64,000 nucleotides of DNA from Sphingobacterium paucimobilis HER1398 (lineage in GTDB: Bacteria; Bacteroidota; Bacteroidia; Sphingobacteriales; Sphingobacteriaceae), in the NCBI RefSeq assembly GCF_000416985.1, contig NZ_ATDL01000014.1, positions 124,001-188,000 of the forward strand. Reading direction: 5' to 3'. A program made the translations under genes and the position numbers. The notes beneath the pieces are model-generated. The model saw only the letters and a program-made list of their open reading frames with translations. It made no database searches and was not told the origin of the DNA. Shown piece after piece: positions 49,236 to 58,943 of this stretch. Every line of letters starts with the position of its first letter. The first letter of the stretch is position 1.

Positions 49236-50741
49236 TTATTGATTGTTATAATTTGCCCAAAATTTGGCTGTTTCGGTCGCTCGTTTCCATTCTGCGAGTT
49301 GTGTACCGTATTTACTTGATTTTGTAGGGGCAAATATTTTATCTTCTTCCCATAATGCTTGGAGTTCTTTTGTGTCTTTCCAGAATCCAACAGCTAATCC
49401 GGCAAGGAATGCAGCCCCCATTGCTGTCGTTTCAGTAATAGCTGGTCGAATTACTTTGGTTTTTAAAATATCGGCTTGAAACTGCATGAGGAAGCTATTC
49501 TGTGTGGCTCCGCCATCTACCCGTAGTTCTTTTATTCGGGAAGAGGAATCTGCTTCCATCGCTTTTAAGATATCGTATGTTTGGTATGCTATGCTTTCTA
49601 GTGAGGCCCTGGCGATGTGCGCGGCATTGGATCCGCGGGATAGACCTACCATCGTGCCCCGTGCTTCGGCATTCCAGTGGGGAGCACCTAATCCAGAAAA
49701 TGCAGGTATAAGGTAGACGCCATTGGTGTCTGGTACGCTGTTAGCCAGTTTTTCTACTTCATGGGATTTACGTATAATACCCAGTTCATCCCGGAGCCAT
49801 TGTACTACAGCTCCTCCAATAAAGATGCTGCCTTCTAGCGCGTAATTGACTTCTTTTCCAATCTTCCAGGCAATGGTGGTAACCAGTTTGTTGTTAGATA
49901 TGACTGGTTTTTTTCCAATATTCATTAACAAGAAGCAACCTGTTCCATAAGTGTTTTTGACCATGCCTTTTTGGGTGCATAATTGCCCGAAAAGAGCTGC
50001 TTGCTGATCTCCAGCAATGCCGGCTATAGGAACTTGGACCTTCGTGATTTCTTGCGTAGTATGGCCATATACTTCCGAACTGCTGCATACCGTTGGTAAC
50101 ATGGACTCTGGTATTTCGAAGATATCCAGAAGTTCTTTGTCCCATTGCAATGTGTGTATATTTAGCAGTAAGGTACGTGAGGCGTTTGAAACATCGGTGA
50201 TATGCTTCTCTCCATTGGTGAGATTGTACACTAGCCAGGAATCTACCGTGCCAAAGGCAAGCTCTCCTTTTTCTGCCAATTGTTTGGCTCCTTTTACATT
50301 ATTGATTATCCAATTGATCTTGGACGCTGAGAAGTATGCATCAATCAGTAGACCTGTTTTTTCTTGTATAATCCGTTCGAACCCTTTCTCTGCAATTTTT
50401 TTACAGTAATCAGCTGTTCTACGATCTTGCCAAACGATAGCATTGTAGATTGGTTTTCCTGTTTTTTTGTTCCATACTATGGTGGTCTCCCGCTGATTGG
50501 TAATACCTATAGCTTTAATAGCTTCTAGTTTTAATTTTGTTTTGGCTATGACCTCGGTCATGACTGCAAGTTGGGTCGACCATATTTCCTGCGCATCATG
50601 CTCTACCCAACCTGATTTGGGGTATATCTGGGTAAACTCTTTCTGAGCAATCTCTACGATTTCTCCTTTTTGGCTGAAAAGGATAGCTCTGGAGCTGGTG
50701 GTTCCTTGGTCCAAAGCGAGTATGTATTCCTTCTTCATCAT
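49236..50741 (-). CDS. glpK: Glycerol kinase
   Basis: 501 residues. FGGY-family kinase that phosphorylates glycerol to glycerol-3-phosphate and keeps it in the cell. Motifs: [14 protein letters not shown] at the N-terminus (phosphate 1), [28 protein letters not shown] and [15 protein letters not shown], and the adenosine loop [16 protein letters not shown]. Length and sequence are normal. It starts with two consecutive ATG codons (50741 or 50738). Confidence 0.96.
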   Translation of the reverse strand: MMKKEYILALDQGTTSSRAILFSQKGEIVEIAQKEFTQIYPKSGWVEHDAQEIWSTQLAVMTEVIAKTKLKLEAIKAIGITNQRETTIVWNKKTGKPIYNAIVWQDRRTADYCKKIAEKGFERIIQEKTGLLIDAYFSASKINWIINNVKGAKQLAEKGELAFGTVDSWLVYNLTNGEKHITDVSNASRTLLLNIHTLQWDKELLDIFEIPESMLPTVCSSSEVYGHTTQEITKVQVPIAGIAGDQQAALFGQLCTQKGMVKNTYGTGCFLLMNIGKKPVISNNKLVTTIAWKIGKEVNYALEGSIFIGGAVVQWLRDELGIIRKSHEVEKLANSVPDTNGVYLIPAFSGLGAPHWNAEARGTMVGLSRGSNAAHIARASLESIAYQTYDILKAMEADSSSRIKELRVDGGATQNSFLMQFQADILKTKVIRPAITETTAMGAAFLAGLAVGFWKDTKELQALWEEDKIFAPTKSSKYGTQLAEWKRATETAKFWANYNNQ

Positions 50742-50772
50742 ATATCTGGTTTATTATTAGGCGTTTTTATGA

Positions 50773-52338
50773 TTATAGCGTGTAATTGTTGACTAAGATT
50801 GTATAATCTTCGATTTCTCTAGCTATCCATGCTTCATCTTTGCCGAGTTCTTGTGCCATAAGCATTGCTACCTTTGGTGCGGCTTGAAGCGAGGCTTTGG
50901 CATCTAATAGGAGAAAGCGTACTCGTCTTGCTAAAAAGTCTTCGATCTTGGCAATCATTTCATAACGGCAGGCCCAAACCACTTCAGCCGCTAGAAATTC
51001 ATAAGAAGGGTGAAGTTTCTCTCCTAAGGCAGGAGATTCTGATGCTAATTTCATCAGGGGCACAATATCTGAACCGTATACTTGCCAGTGTCCTGGCTTT
51101 TTCTCCAGGGAATAACCGTGTATAGGAAGGTTGTGTGTCTTGCATGCTGCAGGTTGTAAATTTGCTGTTGTTATGGCTAAATTTACTGTTTCCTCAGCCA
51201 TTTTTCGATAAGTGGTCCACTTTCCGCCAGTGATTGTAATCAGTTGTGAATTACTCTTGATAAGTTTATGATCTCTCGATATTTCTTTGGTGCTTTCAGA
51301 GTTGCCATCGGTAGGGGCGGCTAGTGGTCGTAAGCCTGCGAATACGCTCAAGACATCTTTTTCTGTAGGAGCGTTCTCCAAGTAGTCGTTTGCTGTTTTA
51401 AGAATGAACTCGATTTCCTCATTCAGTGGTCTAGGTTCGATTTGATGAGCATGCAAGGGAGTATCTGTCGTGCCAAGTAATACCTTGTCATGCCATGGCA
51501 CTCCAAATAGTACGCGTCCGTCACTGGTTTCTGGTATCATCAGTGCGTCTTCATTGCCCAAGAACTTCTTGTCAATGACGATGTGTGCACCTTGACTTGG
51601 ACGAACGATGTCCTTATGGGTAGGAGTATCCAGTTTGAGTATATCATCTACAAACACTCCAGTCGCGTTTATGACTGCTTTGGCTTGAATAGTAAAGTTG
51701 TCTCCCGTCATGGTGTCTGTTAGGGTCAGACCATTTGTCTTTCCTGAGGAGTCTTTGGTAATATTGATTACCTCCGCATAATTCAGTAGTGTAGCGCCAT
51801 GAGCAGAGGCTGTTTGTCCTAAATTGATGGCTAATCTTGTATCATCAAATTGACCGTCATAGTATTGTACACCGCCTACGAGTCCTTTAGTTTTTATCTT
51901 TGGCAGTTTTAAACTTACTTCGTCTTTGTTTAATAATATAGATTTTCCTATTCTGAGTTTTCCGGCCATCCAGTCATATAGTTTGAGGCCGATTAGGAAT
52001 TTCAATTTATTAAAAGTAGAATAGGAAGGTATTACAAAGCTCTGTACAAAAGAAACATGGGGGGCATTTTTAAAGAGCAGACCTCTTTCTTTTAACGCAG
52101 ACAGCACCAATTTCACATCGCCGTTTGCCAAATAGCGTACGCCGCCGTGTACGAGCTTTGTGCTTTTACTTGAGGTTCCCTTTGCAAAATCATATTTTTC
52201 GACAAGCAGTGTACGGTACCCTCTTGACGCGGCATCAACGGCAATTCCTAAGCCTGTCGCGCCTCCGCCTATAATGGCAATGTCCCAAGTCGGTGTATTT
52301 TGAATGCTTTTTAAAGCTTCGTTTCTTGTGAATTTCAT
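50773..52338 (-). CDS. glpD: Aerobic glycerol-3-phosphate dehydrogenase
   Basis: 521 residues. FAD enzyme that oxidises glycerol-3-phosphate to dihydroxyacetone phosphate and passes electrons to quinone. The FAD fingerprint is IAIIGGGATGLGIAVDAASRG (in part), followed by the family signature GTSSKSTKLVHGGVRYL, and later HIVIDKKFLG, VFAGLRPLAAP and ITGGKWTTYRKMA. It is the promoter-proximal gene of the glpD-glpK-glpF group, divergent from the GlpR-like regulator. Membrane-peripheral. Confidence 0.95.
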   Translation of the reverse strand: MKFTRNEALKSIQNTPTWDIAIIGGGATGLGIAVDAASRGYRTLLVEKYDFAKGTSSKSTKLVHGGVRYLANGDVKLVLSALKERGLLFKNAPHVSFVQSFVIPSYSTFNKLKFLIGLKLYDWMAGKLRIGKSILLNKDEVSLKLPKIKTKGLVGGVQYYDGQFDDTRLAINLGQTASAHGATLLNYAEVINITKDSSGKTNGLTLTDTMTGDNFTIQAKAVINATGVFVDDILKLDTPTHKDIVRPSQGAHIVIDKKFLGNEDALMIPETSDGRVLFGVPWHDKVLLGTTDTPLHAHQIEPRPLNEEIEFILKTANDYLENAPTEKDVLSVFAGLRPLAAPTDGNSESTKEISRDHKLIKSNSQLITITGGKWTTYRKMAEETVNLAITTANLQPAACKTHNLPIHGYSLEKKPGHWQVYGSDIVPLMKLASESPALGEKLHPSYEFLAAEVVWACRYEMIAKIEDFLARRVRFLLLDAKASLQAAPKVAMLMAQELGKDEAWIAREIEDYTILVNNYTL

Positions 52339-52393
52339 TTTGATTTACTGTGTTTGTTTATGCTTTGTTTTGTAAAAATAACAAAAAACGTAA

Positions 52394-52409
52394 ATAAACG
52401 AAAGTTTAT
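52394..52409. promoter_or_regulatory. Candidate GlpR-type operator between glpD and the regulator
   Basis: ATAAAC-GAAA-GTTTAT is a perfect 6-bp inverted repeat with a 4-nt centre. A second, related GTTTATG occurs 40 bp nearer glpD. The position in the 227-bp divergent gap fits control of glpD-K-F and of the regulator. The match to known GlpR sites is only by form. Confidence 0.4.
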
Positions 52410-52565
52410 GAAGTCTTTTAGATAAATGCCTTGATTTTGGAATAACTTAATTATCTTGGGATTGTGAATGTTGTGGGCAGCGATTCTGTGCTAATAGCTG
52501 CTACGGAAAGCAAGGAATAATCGTTAAGCAAATAGTATTATCAAAAATATATAGTAATAATCCCT

Positions 52566-53327
52566 ATGAATAATGTCGAACGACATCAGTATATTATTAA
52601 ACAGGTAAATCAAAACGGACATGTTTCTGTGTTGGATTTATGTGAAGAATTGGGCGTTTCTTCTGTAACAATCCGTAAGGATTTACAGTTTTTGGAAGAC
52701 ACGGGGTTGGTTTATCGAACACATGGAGGTGCTACAAGGCAAAATCCCTATCAAACAGATAGGCCTGTTATTGAAAAGGAAAAGCTGTATGAGGATGAGA
52801 AAATTCGTATAGCTGGTGTGGCTTCTCGTTTAGTGCTGGCTAATGATTCTATTATCATTGGTTCTGGGACAACAACTCAGTTTTTGGCTAGGGAAATCAT
52901 GCCGCAAGGTAACTTAACGGTGGTCACTTCGGCCTTAAATGTGACTTTGGAGCTACTGAAGCATCAAAATGTAGAGGTTATTCAATTGGGTGGGTCTGTA
53001 CGACGGACGTCTTCGTCGGTGACTGGCCAATATGCAAATAATATCTTAGATCATTTTTTCTGCTCTAAATTGTTCTTGGGGGTTGATGGAATTGACCTGG
53101 ACTATGGTATATCTACGACAAATGCTCAAGAGGCAATGTTGAATCAAAAGATGATTACGGTCGCTCAACAGGTCATTGTATTAACAGATTCCAGTAAATT
53201 TGGTCGGAAGAGTTTTGGGAAAATAGTTGATTTTTCGCATATCGATATCATTATTAGTAATGAGATACCGCCTGCTTTTCAGGAACTTTTTGACTCGCTG
53301 GGAATTGAAACGATAATCGCGAAATAG
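52566..53327 (+). CDS. glpR: DeoR-family regulator, GlpR-like
   Basis: 253 residues. N-terminal DeoR helix-turn-helix (HVSVLDLCEELGVSSVTIRKDLQ, read in two halves at ELG) with the hinge TGLVYRTHGGA, and a C-terminal sugar-phosphate-sensing ISOCOT domain (SIIIGSGTTTQFLAREI, LTDSSKFGRKSF). Being divergent from glpD-K-F, it most likely represses them and is released by glycerol-3-phosphate; the same regulator may govern the SusCD-GlpQ-GlpT genes. Other DeoR members sense different sugar phosphates, so the ligand is inferred from the context. Confidence 0.85.
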   Translation: MNNVERHQYIIKQVNQNGHVSVLDLCEELGVSSVTIRKDLQFLEDTGLVYRTHGGATRQNPYQTDRPVIEKEKLYEDEKIRIAGVASRLVLANDSIIIGSGTTTQFLAREIMPQGNLTVVTSALNVTLELLKHQNVEVIQLGGSVRRTSSSVTGQYANNILDHFFCSKLFLGVDGIDLDYGISTTNAQEAMLNQKMITVAQQVIVLTDSSKFGRKSFGKIVDFSHIDIIISNEIPPAFQELFDSLGIETIIAK

Positions 53328-53340
53328 CGAATTTGTATCA

Positions 53341-53378
53341 ACAAAAAGGGGCTTAATTGTAATTAAGCCCCTTTTTGT
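53341..53378. terminator. Bidirectional terminator after the regulator
   Basis: ACAAAAAGGGGCTTAATT, loop GT, AATTAAGCCCCTTTTTGT: a perfect 18-bp stem with T tracts on both strands between convergent genes. Confidence 0.92.
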
Positions 53379-53393
53379 TATATCTGTGTTCTT

Positions 53394-54956
53394 TTAGAAC
53401 TTAGCACCTAACGTCAGGACGCCGCTTGTTCTTTTGTGATCAATAGATGCTACCGGGCTAGGAGCTTTCCAAAAGTCCTCTGCTATAGCGTAAGCGGTTT
53501 GATTATACGAATTGACTTGATGTACAACAGCTAGATCCATATAAAGGGAGTTTGTTAATTTTACACCCAACCCTAAGCTGCCACTGTAGTTTTCATCTTT
53601 AATGCCATCTTTATAAGGATTGCCAAAATAATTGAAGCCAGCACGACCACTTAAGATATTAGTAAATAAGAATTCTCCTCCGATTCTGAAGTTGACAGCG
53701 TTTTTATATAAATTTTTAATATCCCTGTTTATATTATCGTAGTTTCCTCCACCTGAATAATTGGCCGATGAATAACGCATGGTATTGTATGTGACATACT
53801 CCATGTCTGCTGTTAAGAGTCCTCTACTGAAGAACTTGGATAGACCTAAGCCAAATTTCCAAGGGGTAGTCATGTTGTAGTCGTATTCTCCAGGATGAAA
53901 ATCAGATTTGTATACATGAAATGGATCTTTGGCAGTATCATCATCATAGTAATACACATCGGTGTAGGCTCTTGTATCATCTTGGATGGTCATCCAAGTG
54001 GGGGTACTGATTGTCAAACCAATATTCCAATCTGTTGCTGGTTTATAGATCATGCCTAATTTGATGTCGACACCGGATCCTTCTGTCACCTGATCTTGAT
54101 TGTCAAAGAGTTCATAACTTGCTTCTACGAAATCATATTCATTATTTGCCGGATCCGCATAGACAGAATTTGGATTATCTGCTAATATTTCATCTCTGCT
54201 TTTGGTCCAGCCATTTTCAATAAACTGGGTGTTCTTTTCGTATCGGAATGAGGTGATTCCAAGTGTAGCACCAATGTAGAATTTATTATTGTAGTTGGAA
54301 CCAAAAGCAATAGCTGTTTTGCTGCGGTTACCACGTGTAATAATATCGTTGTATTGCCTTTTGTCAGATGCCTCTTTGGCTAACGAAAAGTATCCCATAT
54401 TAGGATCTTCGAATTGCTCTACAATGTTTGATTTAGCGAAATCACTTCTAAAATCACCAATTTTATCATTTGCCATCAAATCCGAAAGTGCATTTACAAT
54501 CGTGGTTTGATTGTTTACTCCTTCGTAGGTTAGTCTATTGTTAAAATTTTGTGTTTTATTATAGCTTAATCCTACATTGAAATTCAACCATCCGGAATTG
54601 GAGCGGTAGTTCGAGGACGGGAAACTGAATACAACACCTGCCTGATCTATTCCAAAGTTGTCTTTTTTACTGTTAGAATTCATGCCTTGGTAAGCGGTTT
54701 TGTTTGTATTTCCGAGGTAATCAAAGGTAATAGACATATCTGAGCGACTGAAAAAACCGAGTCCAGCTGGGTTTCCGCCAATAGCTGAAATATCGCCACC
54801 TAGTGCTGTCTGGGTATTTCCCATTCCTTTCATTCTCGCCGATCCCCCATTGTCCTCTCTTGAAAATATCAATGCGTCGTCTACGGACTGGGCATGTGAC
54901 TGTGTCCAAAATACGCTAGATACGAAAACTGATAGGATTATATATTTAAACTTCAT
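53394..54956 (-). CDS. Outer-membrane transport protein, OmpP1/FadL-like
   Basis: 520 residues with a Sec signal (SVFWTQSHAQ). The mature start SVDDALIFSREDNGGSARMKGMGNTQTALGGDISAIGGNPAGLG (read in pieces) is the shape of Bacteroidota FadL/TodX-like proteins, with the NPAGLGFF motif. Strands with aromatic girdle residues follow, ending with a strand GVLTLGAKF. Such barrels usually carry hydrophobic compounds through the outer membrane. It is not part of the glp locus; a strong terminator divides them. Confidence 0.8.
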   Translation of the reverse strand: MKFKYIILSVFVSSVFWTQSHAQSVDDALIFSREDNGGSARMKGMGNTQTALGGDISAIGGNPAGLGFFSRSDMSITFDYLGNTNKTAYQGMNSNSKKDNFGIDQAGVVFSFPSSNYRSNSGWLNFNVGLSYNKTQNFNNRLTYEGVNNQTTIVNALSDLMANDKIGDFRSDFAKSNIVEQFEDPNMGYFSLAKEASDKRQYNDIITRGNRSKTAIAFGSNYNNKFYIGATLGITSFRYEKNTQFIENGWTKSRDEILADNPNSVYADPANNEYDFVEASYELFDNQDQVTEGSGVDIKLGMIYKPATDWNIGLTISTPTWMTIQDDTRAYTDVYYYDDDTAKDPFHVYKSDFHPGEYDYNMTTPWKFGLGLSKFFSRGLLTADMEYVTYNTMRYSSANYSGGGNYDNINRDIKNLYKNAVNFRIGGEFLFTNILSGRAGFNYFGNPYKDGIKDENYSGSLGLGVKLTNSLYMDLAVVHQVNSYNQTAYAIAEDFWKAPSPVASIDHKRTSGVLTLGAKF

Positions 54957-54977
54957 AAAGTATTATTTGTCCGTTAA

Positions 54978-55009
54978 ATAAACAGCCAATCATATAATTG
55001 GCTGTTTAT
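54978..55009 (-). terminator. Terminator of the Gly/Tyr-rich lipoprotein gene
   Basis: ATAAACAGCCAAT and ATTGGCTGTTTAT form a 13-bp perfect stem with a 6-nt loop, 83 bp after the lipoprotein stop codon and 22 bp before the FadL-like start. Confidence 0.75.
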
Positions 55010-55091
55010 AAACTATATAAATATTTGTATTTTTAATTTTAAAGAACTTCAGTTGTGCACATTCCTCTTGTTTCTAGATAGCTGTAACAAT

Positions 55092-56264
55092 CTAGCGTCT
55101 TGATGAACCTGATGAACGCGTCGATGAAGCGCCACCTCCGCCTCCGCGGGACATAGAACCACCACCACTGGACATGGATGAACCGCTGCTTCTAGAAGGA
55201 GGTGTGTATGTACTTCCGGAAGATCGAGAGCTGCCGCTATTTGAACGACGACTTTGTGGGGCTGTAGTTGGTCTCGAAGTGCTTGATCTGTCTGTAGTCG
55301 TAGGCCTTGCTACGGTACCCTGGTTTGTGGTCTGTCCACGTCTACTACTTGTTGCACGAGTGGCTGTTCCTCTTCCTGAGTCCATATTTCCTCTATTTAC
55401 TTCAGTAGAAGTTCCTCTACGTGATGTATTGGCTGAGCCTCTTAGGCTTCCAGCATCTCCGCGAGATGTTCCTACTCGGTTTGATATTGTACCATCGGTA
55501 GTACCTCTACGACTTGATGTGGTGGACCTAGTGTCGATACGACCGTTAGCATCACGGACCACTCCTGTGGAACCTCTTCTACTAGAGGTAGATCCTGCGT
55601 CTCTACGGCTAGAGCTTGCTGTTCTCGTGTTGAATCTATCTCGGTTGGTAGAGCGTACAGAAGAATTAGCAGGACGTCTACTGCCATAATAACCATTGTT
55701 ATAATAGTAGTTGTTATTGTATCCGTAGTATGGGTGTCCCCAAGAATTGTAATAGGAGTTGTGCCCCCAATAGCCGCCATACCCGTAGTATGGTCTTCCC
55801 CAGCCGTATCCGTAATAGGGTGAGCCCCAGCCGTAGCTGTAGTAAGGAGAGCCCCAACCAAATCCAATCGACCAGCTAGATCCCCATCCCCAATTGGACC
55901 ATCCTAAACCAAAACCACCGTATCCGTACCACGGGTCAAACCAAGGATCGTAATAGGTCATCCCAGGTGATGAATAATAGAATCTGTTTATACGGTTAGC
56001 GTACTCTAAATCTTGATATCCGCCATCGTTGTATTCTTCATCTGAATATTCATCTGAATAGTATCCGTTGTCAACATTTGAATTAGATGGTTGTTGTTCC
56101 GTGTAGTAGTAGTCTGGACTTTGATAAACTGGTGCCGGTCTTCCCGCAGCTTGATTGTTATAGACATCGTCTCTATACGTAACTTGTCTACTCGTCGAGC
56201 AGGAGCTCAATACGGCAACAAGTGCTAAGGTCCATCCGCCGATAAGTAATCTATTTGTTTTCAT
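55092..56264 (-). CDS. Low-complexity lipoprotein: Tyr/Gly/Trp-rich middle and Ser/Arg/Thr-rich tail
   Basis: 390 residues. Lipobox (VLSSCSTSRQ) after a good signal peptide; residues about 30-90 acidic and Tyr/Asn/Gln-rich; about 95-195 repeats of the form WGSPYYGYGWG, PYYGYG and YYNNGYYG; about 200-390 low complexity with SRRGT, TSSRRG and GGGSMSRGGGG. No conserved domain is visible. Proteins with this composition are frequent in Sphingobacteriales as surface lipoproteins of unknown role; they may coat or crosslink the surface. The frame is unbroken, and the antisense ORF is a shadow of the repeats. Monocistronic. Confidence 0.75.
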   Translation of the reverse strand: MKTNRLLIGGWTLALVAVLSSCSTSRQVTYRDDVYNNQAAGRPAPVYQSPDYYYTEQQPSNSNVDNGYYSDEYSDEEYNDGGYQDLEYANRINRFYYSSPGMTYYDPWFDPWYGYGGFGLGWSNWGWGSSWSIGFGWGSPYYSYGWGSPYYGYGWGRPYYGYGGYWGHNSYYNSWGHPYYGYNNNYYYNNGYYGSRRPANSSVRSTNRDRFNTRTASSSRRDAGSTSSRRGSTGVVRDANGRIDTRSTTSSRRGTTDGTISNRVGTSRGDAGSLRGSANTSRRGTSTEVNRGNMDSGRGTATRATSSRRGQTTNQGTVARPTTTDRSSTSRPTTAPQSRRSNSGSSRSSGSTYTPPSRSSGSSMSSGGGSMSRGGGGGASSTRSSGSSRR

Positions 56265-56532
56265 CTGCTTGTTTTTTATTTAGTTTCCAGAAGGAGTCTT
56301 TGTTGTGAATAGTTCATCAGATTCTGTGATGTTCACATTGGGGCTCTTTATATCTTTATCACTAAAGTGTCTATATAATCTAGTGTCTTTTTACTATCTT
56401 AGACGCATATTTTTGCAAAGGTTTAATCCCGGTCTTAAAAATATAAATAAATTTATTAGCGAAAAAAGATATTGCTACGGATTGTCCGTAACGACAATAT
56501 ATTGTTACAAATTAAATAGTTATAAAAGAACA

Positions 56533-58005
56533 ATGAGCAAAGGAATAACGAGTAGAAGCGAGGATTATTCTCAATGGTACAATGACCTGGTGATTAAGGC
56601 TGATTTAGCAGAGAATTCTGCTGTGCGCGGTTGTATGGTCATTAAGCCCTATGGGTATGCAATTTGGGAGCGTATGCAGGCCATCTTGGACAAGCGCTTT
56701 AAGGAGACAGGGCATAGTAATGCTTATTTTCCCTTGTTTATTCCGAAGTCTTTTTTTTCGAAAGAAGCTTCTCACGTAGAAGGTTTTGCTACAGAGTGTG
56801 CTGTGGTGACACATTATAGGCTCAAAAATGATGGAAGCGGAAATATTGTTGTTGATGAAGAGGCTAAGTTAGAAGAGGAGCTTATTGTACGTCCAACGTC
56901 GGAAACCATTATCTGGAATACCTATAAGGGCTGGATTGAGTCTTATAGGGATTTGCCAATCTTGGTCAATCAATGGGCTAACGTGGTTCGTTGGGAAATG
57001 AGGACACGTTTGTTTTTGAGAACTGCAGAGTTTTTATGGCAAGAAGGACATACAGCACATGCTACAAGTGAAGAAGCAATTGCAGAGGCCGAGCAAATGC
57101 TGGAAGTATATGCGGATTTTGCTGAAAACACGTTAGCGGTTCCAGTAGTCCGTGGCCGAAAAACAGAAAACGAACGTTTTGCCGGAGCACTGGATACTTT
57201 TTGTATAGAAGCCTTGATGCAGGATGGTAAGGCGTTACAGGCTGGTACTTCTCATTTCTTGGGTCAGAATTTTGCAAAGGCTTTTGATGTTAAATTTACC
57301 AGTAAAGAAGGAAAGCAGGAGTATGTATGGGCAACATCGTGGGGTGTGTCGACCCGTCTGATGGGTGCACTTATCATGGCTCATTCGGATGATCAAGGTT
57401 TAGTATTGCCTCCAAAATTAGCGCCTATACAAGTCGTTATTGTGCCTATCTATAAAACAGATGAGGAGAAAGCTAACATTGATGGATTTGTTAAGAATCT
57501 ACAAAAGGAGCTGAGCGGTAAGGATATCTCTGTTAAGTATGATGACCGTGATACACAGCGTCCTGGGTTTAAATTTGCGGAATGGGAATTGAAAGGGGTG
57601 CCCGTACGTGTGGCGGTAGGTGCACGTGACATGCAGAACGGAACAGTGGAACTGGCGCGTCGTGATAAGCAAACAAAAGAAACAGTAGCGCAAGAAGATC
57701 TAGCCAATACGATAGAAGTACTTTTGGAAGATATTCAACAGCATATCTATCAGAAAGCGATTGATTTTAGGGCGTCACATACTACGGAAGTAAATTCTTA
57801 TGAAGAATTTAAACAGGTTATAGAAGGTAAGGGCGGTTTTGTCTCTTGTCATTGGGATGGTACGGTAGAAACGGAAAAGCGGGTGAAGGAAGAGACAAAA
57901 GCTACTATCCGCTGTATTCCTTTAGACGCTAAAGAAGAAGAGGGAGTATGTATTTTTACAGGTAAACCTTCGTCTAGAAGAGTTCTTTTTGCGAAAGCAT
58001 ATTAG
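56533..58005 (+). CDS. proS: Prolyl-tRNA synthetase, archaeal/eukaryal type
   Basis: 490 residues from the ATG at 56533. It joins proline to tRNA-Pro. The N-terminal signature is [19 protein letters not shown], typical of the short type without the INS editing domain; motif 2 is [20 protein letters not shown], and AIMQ-like motif 3 sequences occur near [12 protein letters not shown]. The C-terminal part carries the anticodon-binding domain ([13 protein letters not shown]) and the zinc-finger-like tail. The reading frame is open 228 bp further upstream but that stretch has no family similarity and a hydrophobic start. A terminator follows. Confidence 0.95.
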   Translation: MSKGITSRSEDYSQWYNDLVIKADLAENSAVRGCMVIKPYGYAIWERMQAILDKRFKETGHSNAYFPLFIPKSFFSKEASHVEGFATECAVVTHYRLKNDGSGNIVVDEEAKLEEELIVRPTSETIIWNTYKGWIESYRDLPILVNQWANVVRWEMRTRLFLRTAEFLWQEGHTAHATSEEAIAEAEQMLEVYADFAENTLAVPVVRGRKTENERFAGALDTFCIEALMQDGKALQAGTSHFLGQNFAKAFDVKFTSKEGKQEYVWATSWGVSTRLMGALIMAHSDDQGLVLPPKLAPIQVVIVPIYKTDEEKANIDGFVKNLQKELSGKDISVKYDDRDTQRPGFKFAEWELKGVPVRVAVGARDMQNGTVELARRDKQTKETVAQEDLANTIEVLLEDIQQHIYQKAIDFRASHTTEVNSYEEFKQVIEGKGGFVSCHWDGTVETEKRVKEETKATIRCIPLDAKEEEGVCIFTGKPSSRRVLFAKAY

Positions 58006-58037
58006 ATATAGCACGACGTATTTGTATAAAAACAGTG

Positions 58038-58067
58038 AAACCGTAAAATTCGACAATTTTACGGTTT
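58038..58067 (+). terminator. Terminator of proS
   Basis: AAACCGTAAAATT, loop CGAC, AATTTTACGGTTT, followed by TATTATTTATG; perfect 13-bp stem 32 bp after the stop codon. Confidence 0.85.
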
Positions 58068-58102
58068 TATTATTTATGTTATTTTAGGAGGGAGAAATCT
58101 TT

Positions 58103-58912
58103 ATGGTTAACACCGATTCGCAAAAATCCAGTCAGCGTATTCTTATTTTAGGGGGTGGCTGGGTAGGTCAAGATGTCGCCGCGCTTATGTATGGAGCTGG
58201 ATATGAGGTGTGGATGTCTACGACTTCATTAGATAAAGTCATTCTGTTTGAGAGCTTGGGATATCATGGGGTTTACATTGACTTCGATGAGGAATTGGAA
58301 GGGGAGATAGCGTTGCCTGATTCCGTTGATTTTGTTCTGAACTCTGTCCCCGCTGCATCGAGAAATACCGCAGAGGTGCTCGGCAGTAGGTTCCGTAATG
58401 TTGCATGTCTTTTGCAACGGATTGTTTTTAAAAAACATATTTTTTTGAGTTCTATCGGTGTATATCCAGATAAAGACGGTTTGTATGATGAAGAATGGAC
58501 GGGTGAATTGGATGAAAGACTGTGTGCGGCCGAGCGGATTATGGTGGAGTTACCTGGTACGCTTGTATATCGATTGGGGGGACTGTTTGGTAAGGAACGG
58601 ATATTCGCAAAATATTTTGGCGGGAGAGTGTGTCAAAGTGGGGAGCAGCCTGCTAATTTTGTGCATTTGGAAGATGTGTCTGCGTTGATCAAGCAGGGAT
58701 TTGAATCGTTGGCTACTCCTGACATTTATAATATTGTAGCTCCAATGCATCCAATGAAAAAGGAGGTCATCCTAACGTCCGCATCCAAGTACGGATTACC
58801 TCTTCCATCCAGTTTTGATACTACAGTTAGCCATCAAAAGTTCGTATCGGGGCAGAAGATTATCGATAAGCTGAAATATTCGTATAAGTATCCTTCACCA
58901 CTAGATTTTTAG
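58103..58912 (+). CDS. NAD(P)-binding SDR-like protein, YeeZ-type
   Basis: 269 residues. N-terminal Rossmann fingerprint ILILGGGWVGQDVAALMYGAGYE; later LSSIGVYPDKDG, the strand-helix with the Ser-Tyr that in SDR enzymes would be catalytic, RLGGLFGKER and FVHLEDVSALIKQGF. This corresponds to the atypical extended SDR / YeeZ family; the substrate is unknown. It has one of the clearer Shine-Dalgarno sequences of the window (GGAGGGAG). First gene of an apparent operon with the next two, 31 bp before the following ATG. Confidence 0.78.
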   Translation: MVNTDSQKSSQRILILGGGWVGQDVAALMYGAGYEVWMSTTSLDKVILFESLGYHGVYIDFDEELEGEIALPDSVDFVLNSVPAASRNTAEVLGSRFRNVACLLQRIVFKKHIFLSSIGVYPDKDGLYDEEWTGELDERLCAAERIMVELPGTLVYRLGGLFGKERIFAKYFGGRVCQSGEQPANFVHLEDVSALIKQGFESLATPDIYNIVAPMHPMKKEVILTSASKYGLPLPSSFDTTVSHQKFVSGQKIIDKLKYSYKYPSPLDF

Positions 58913-58943
58913 TAAGTTTATATGAACAAAATTTTTGAATACT

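Noticed and set aside
55174..55689. 171-residue open frame opposite the low-complexity lipoprotein gene
   Set aside because: It has leucine/valine-rich monotonous translation explained by the repeated codons of the opposite strand, no start context and no family.
56305..56532. N-terminal extension of ProS by 76 residues
   Set aside because: The extension has no family similarity and is rich in rare hydrophobic combinations; the ATG at 56533 fits the family start ([13 protein letters not shown]).
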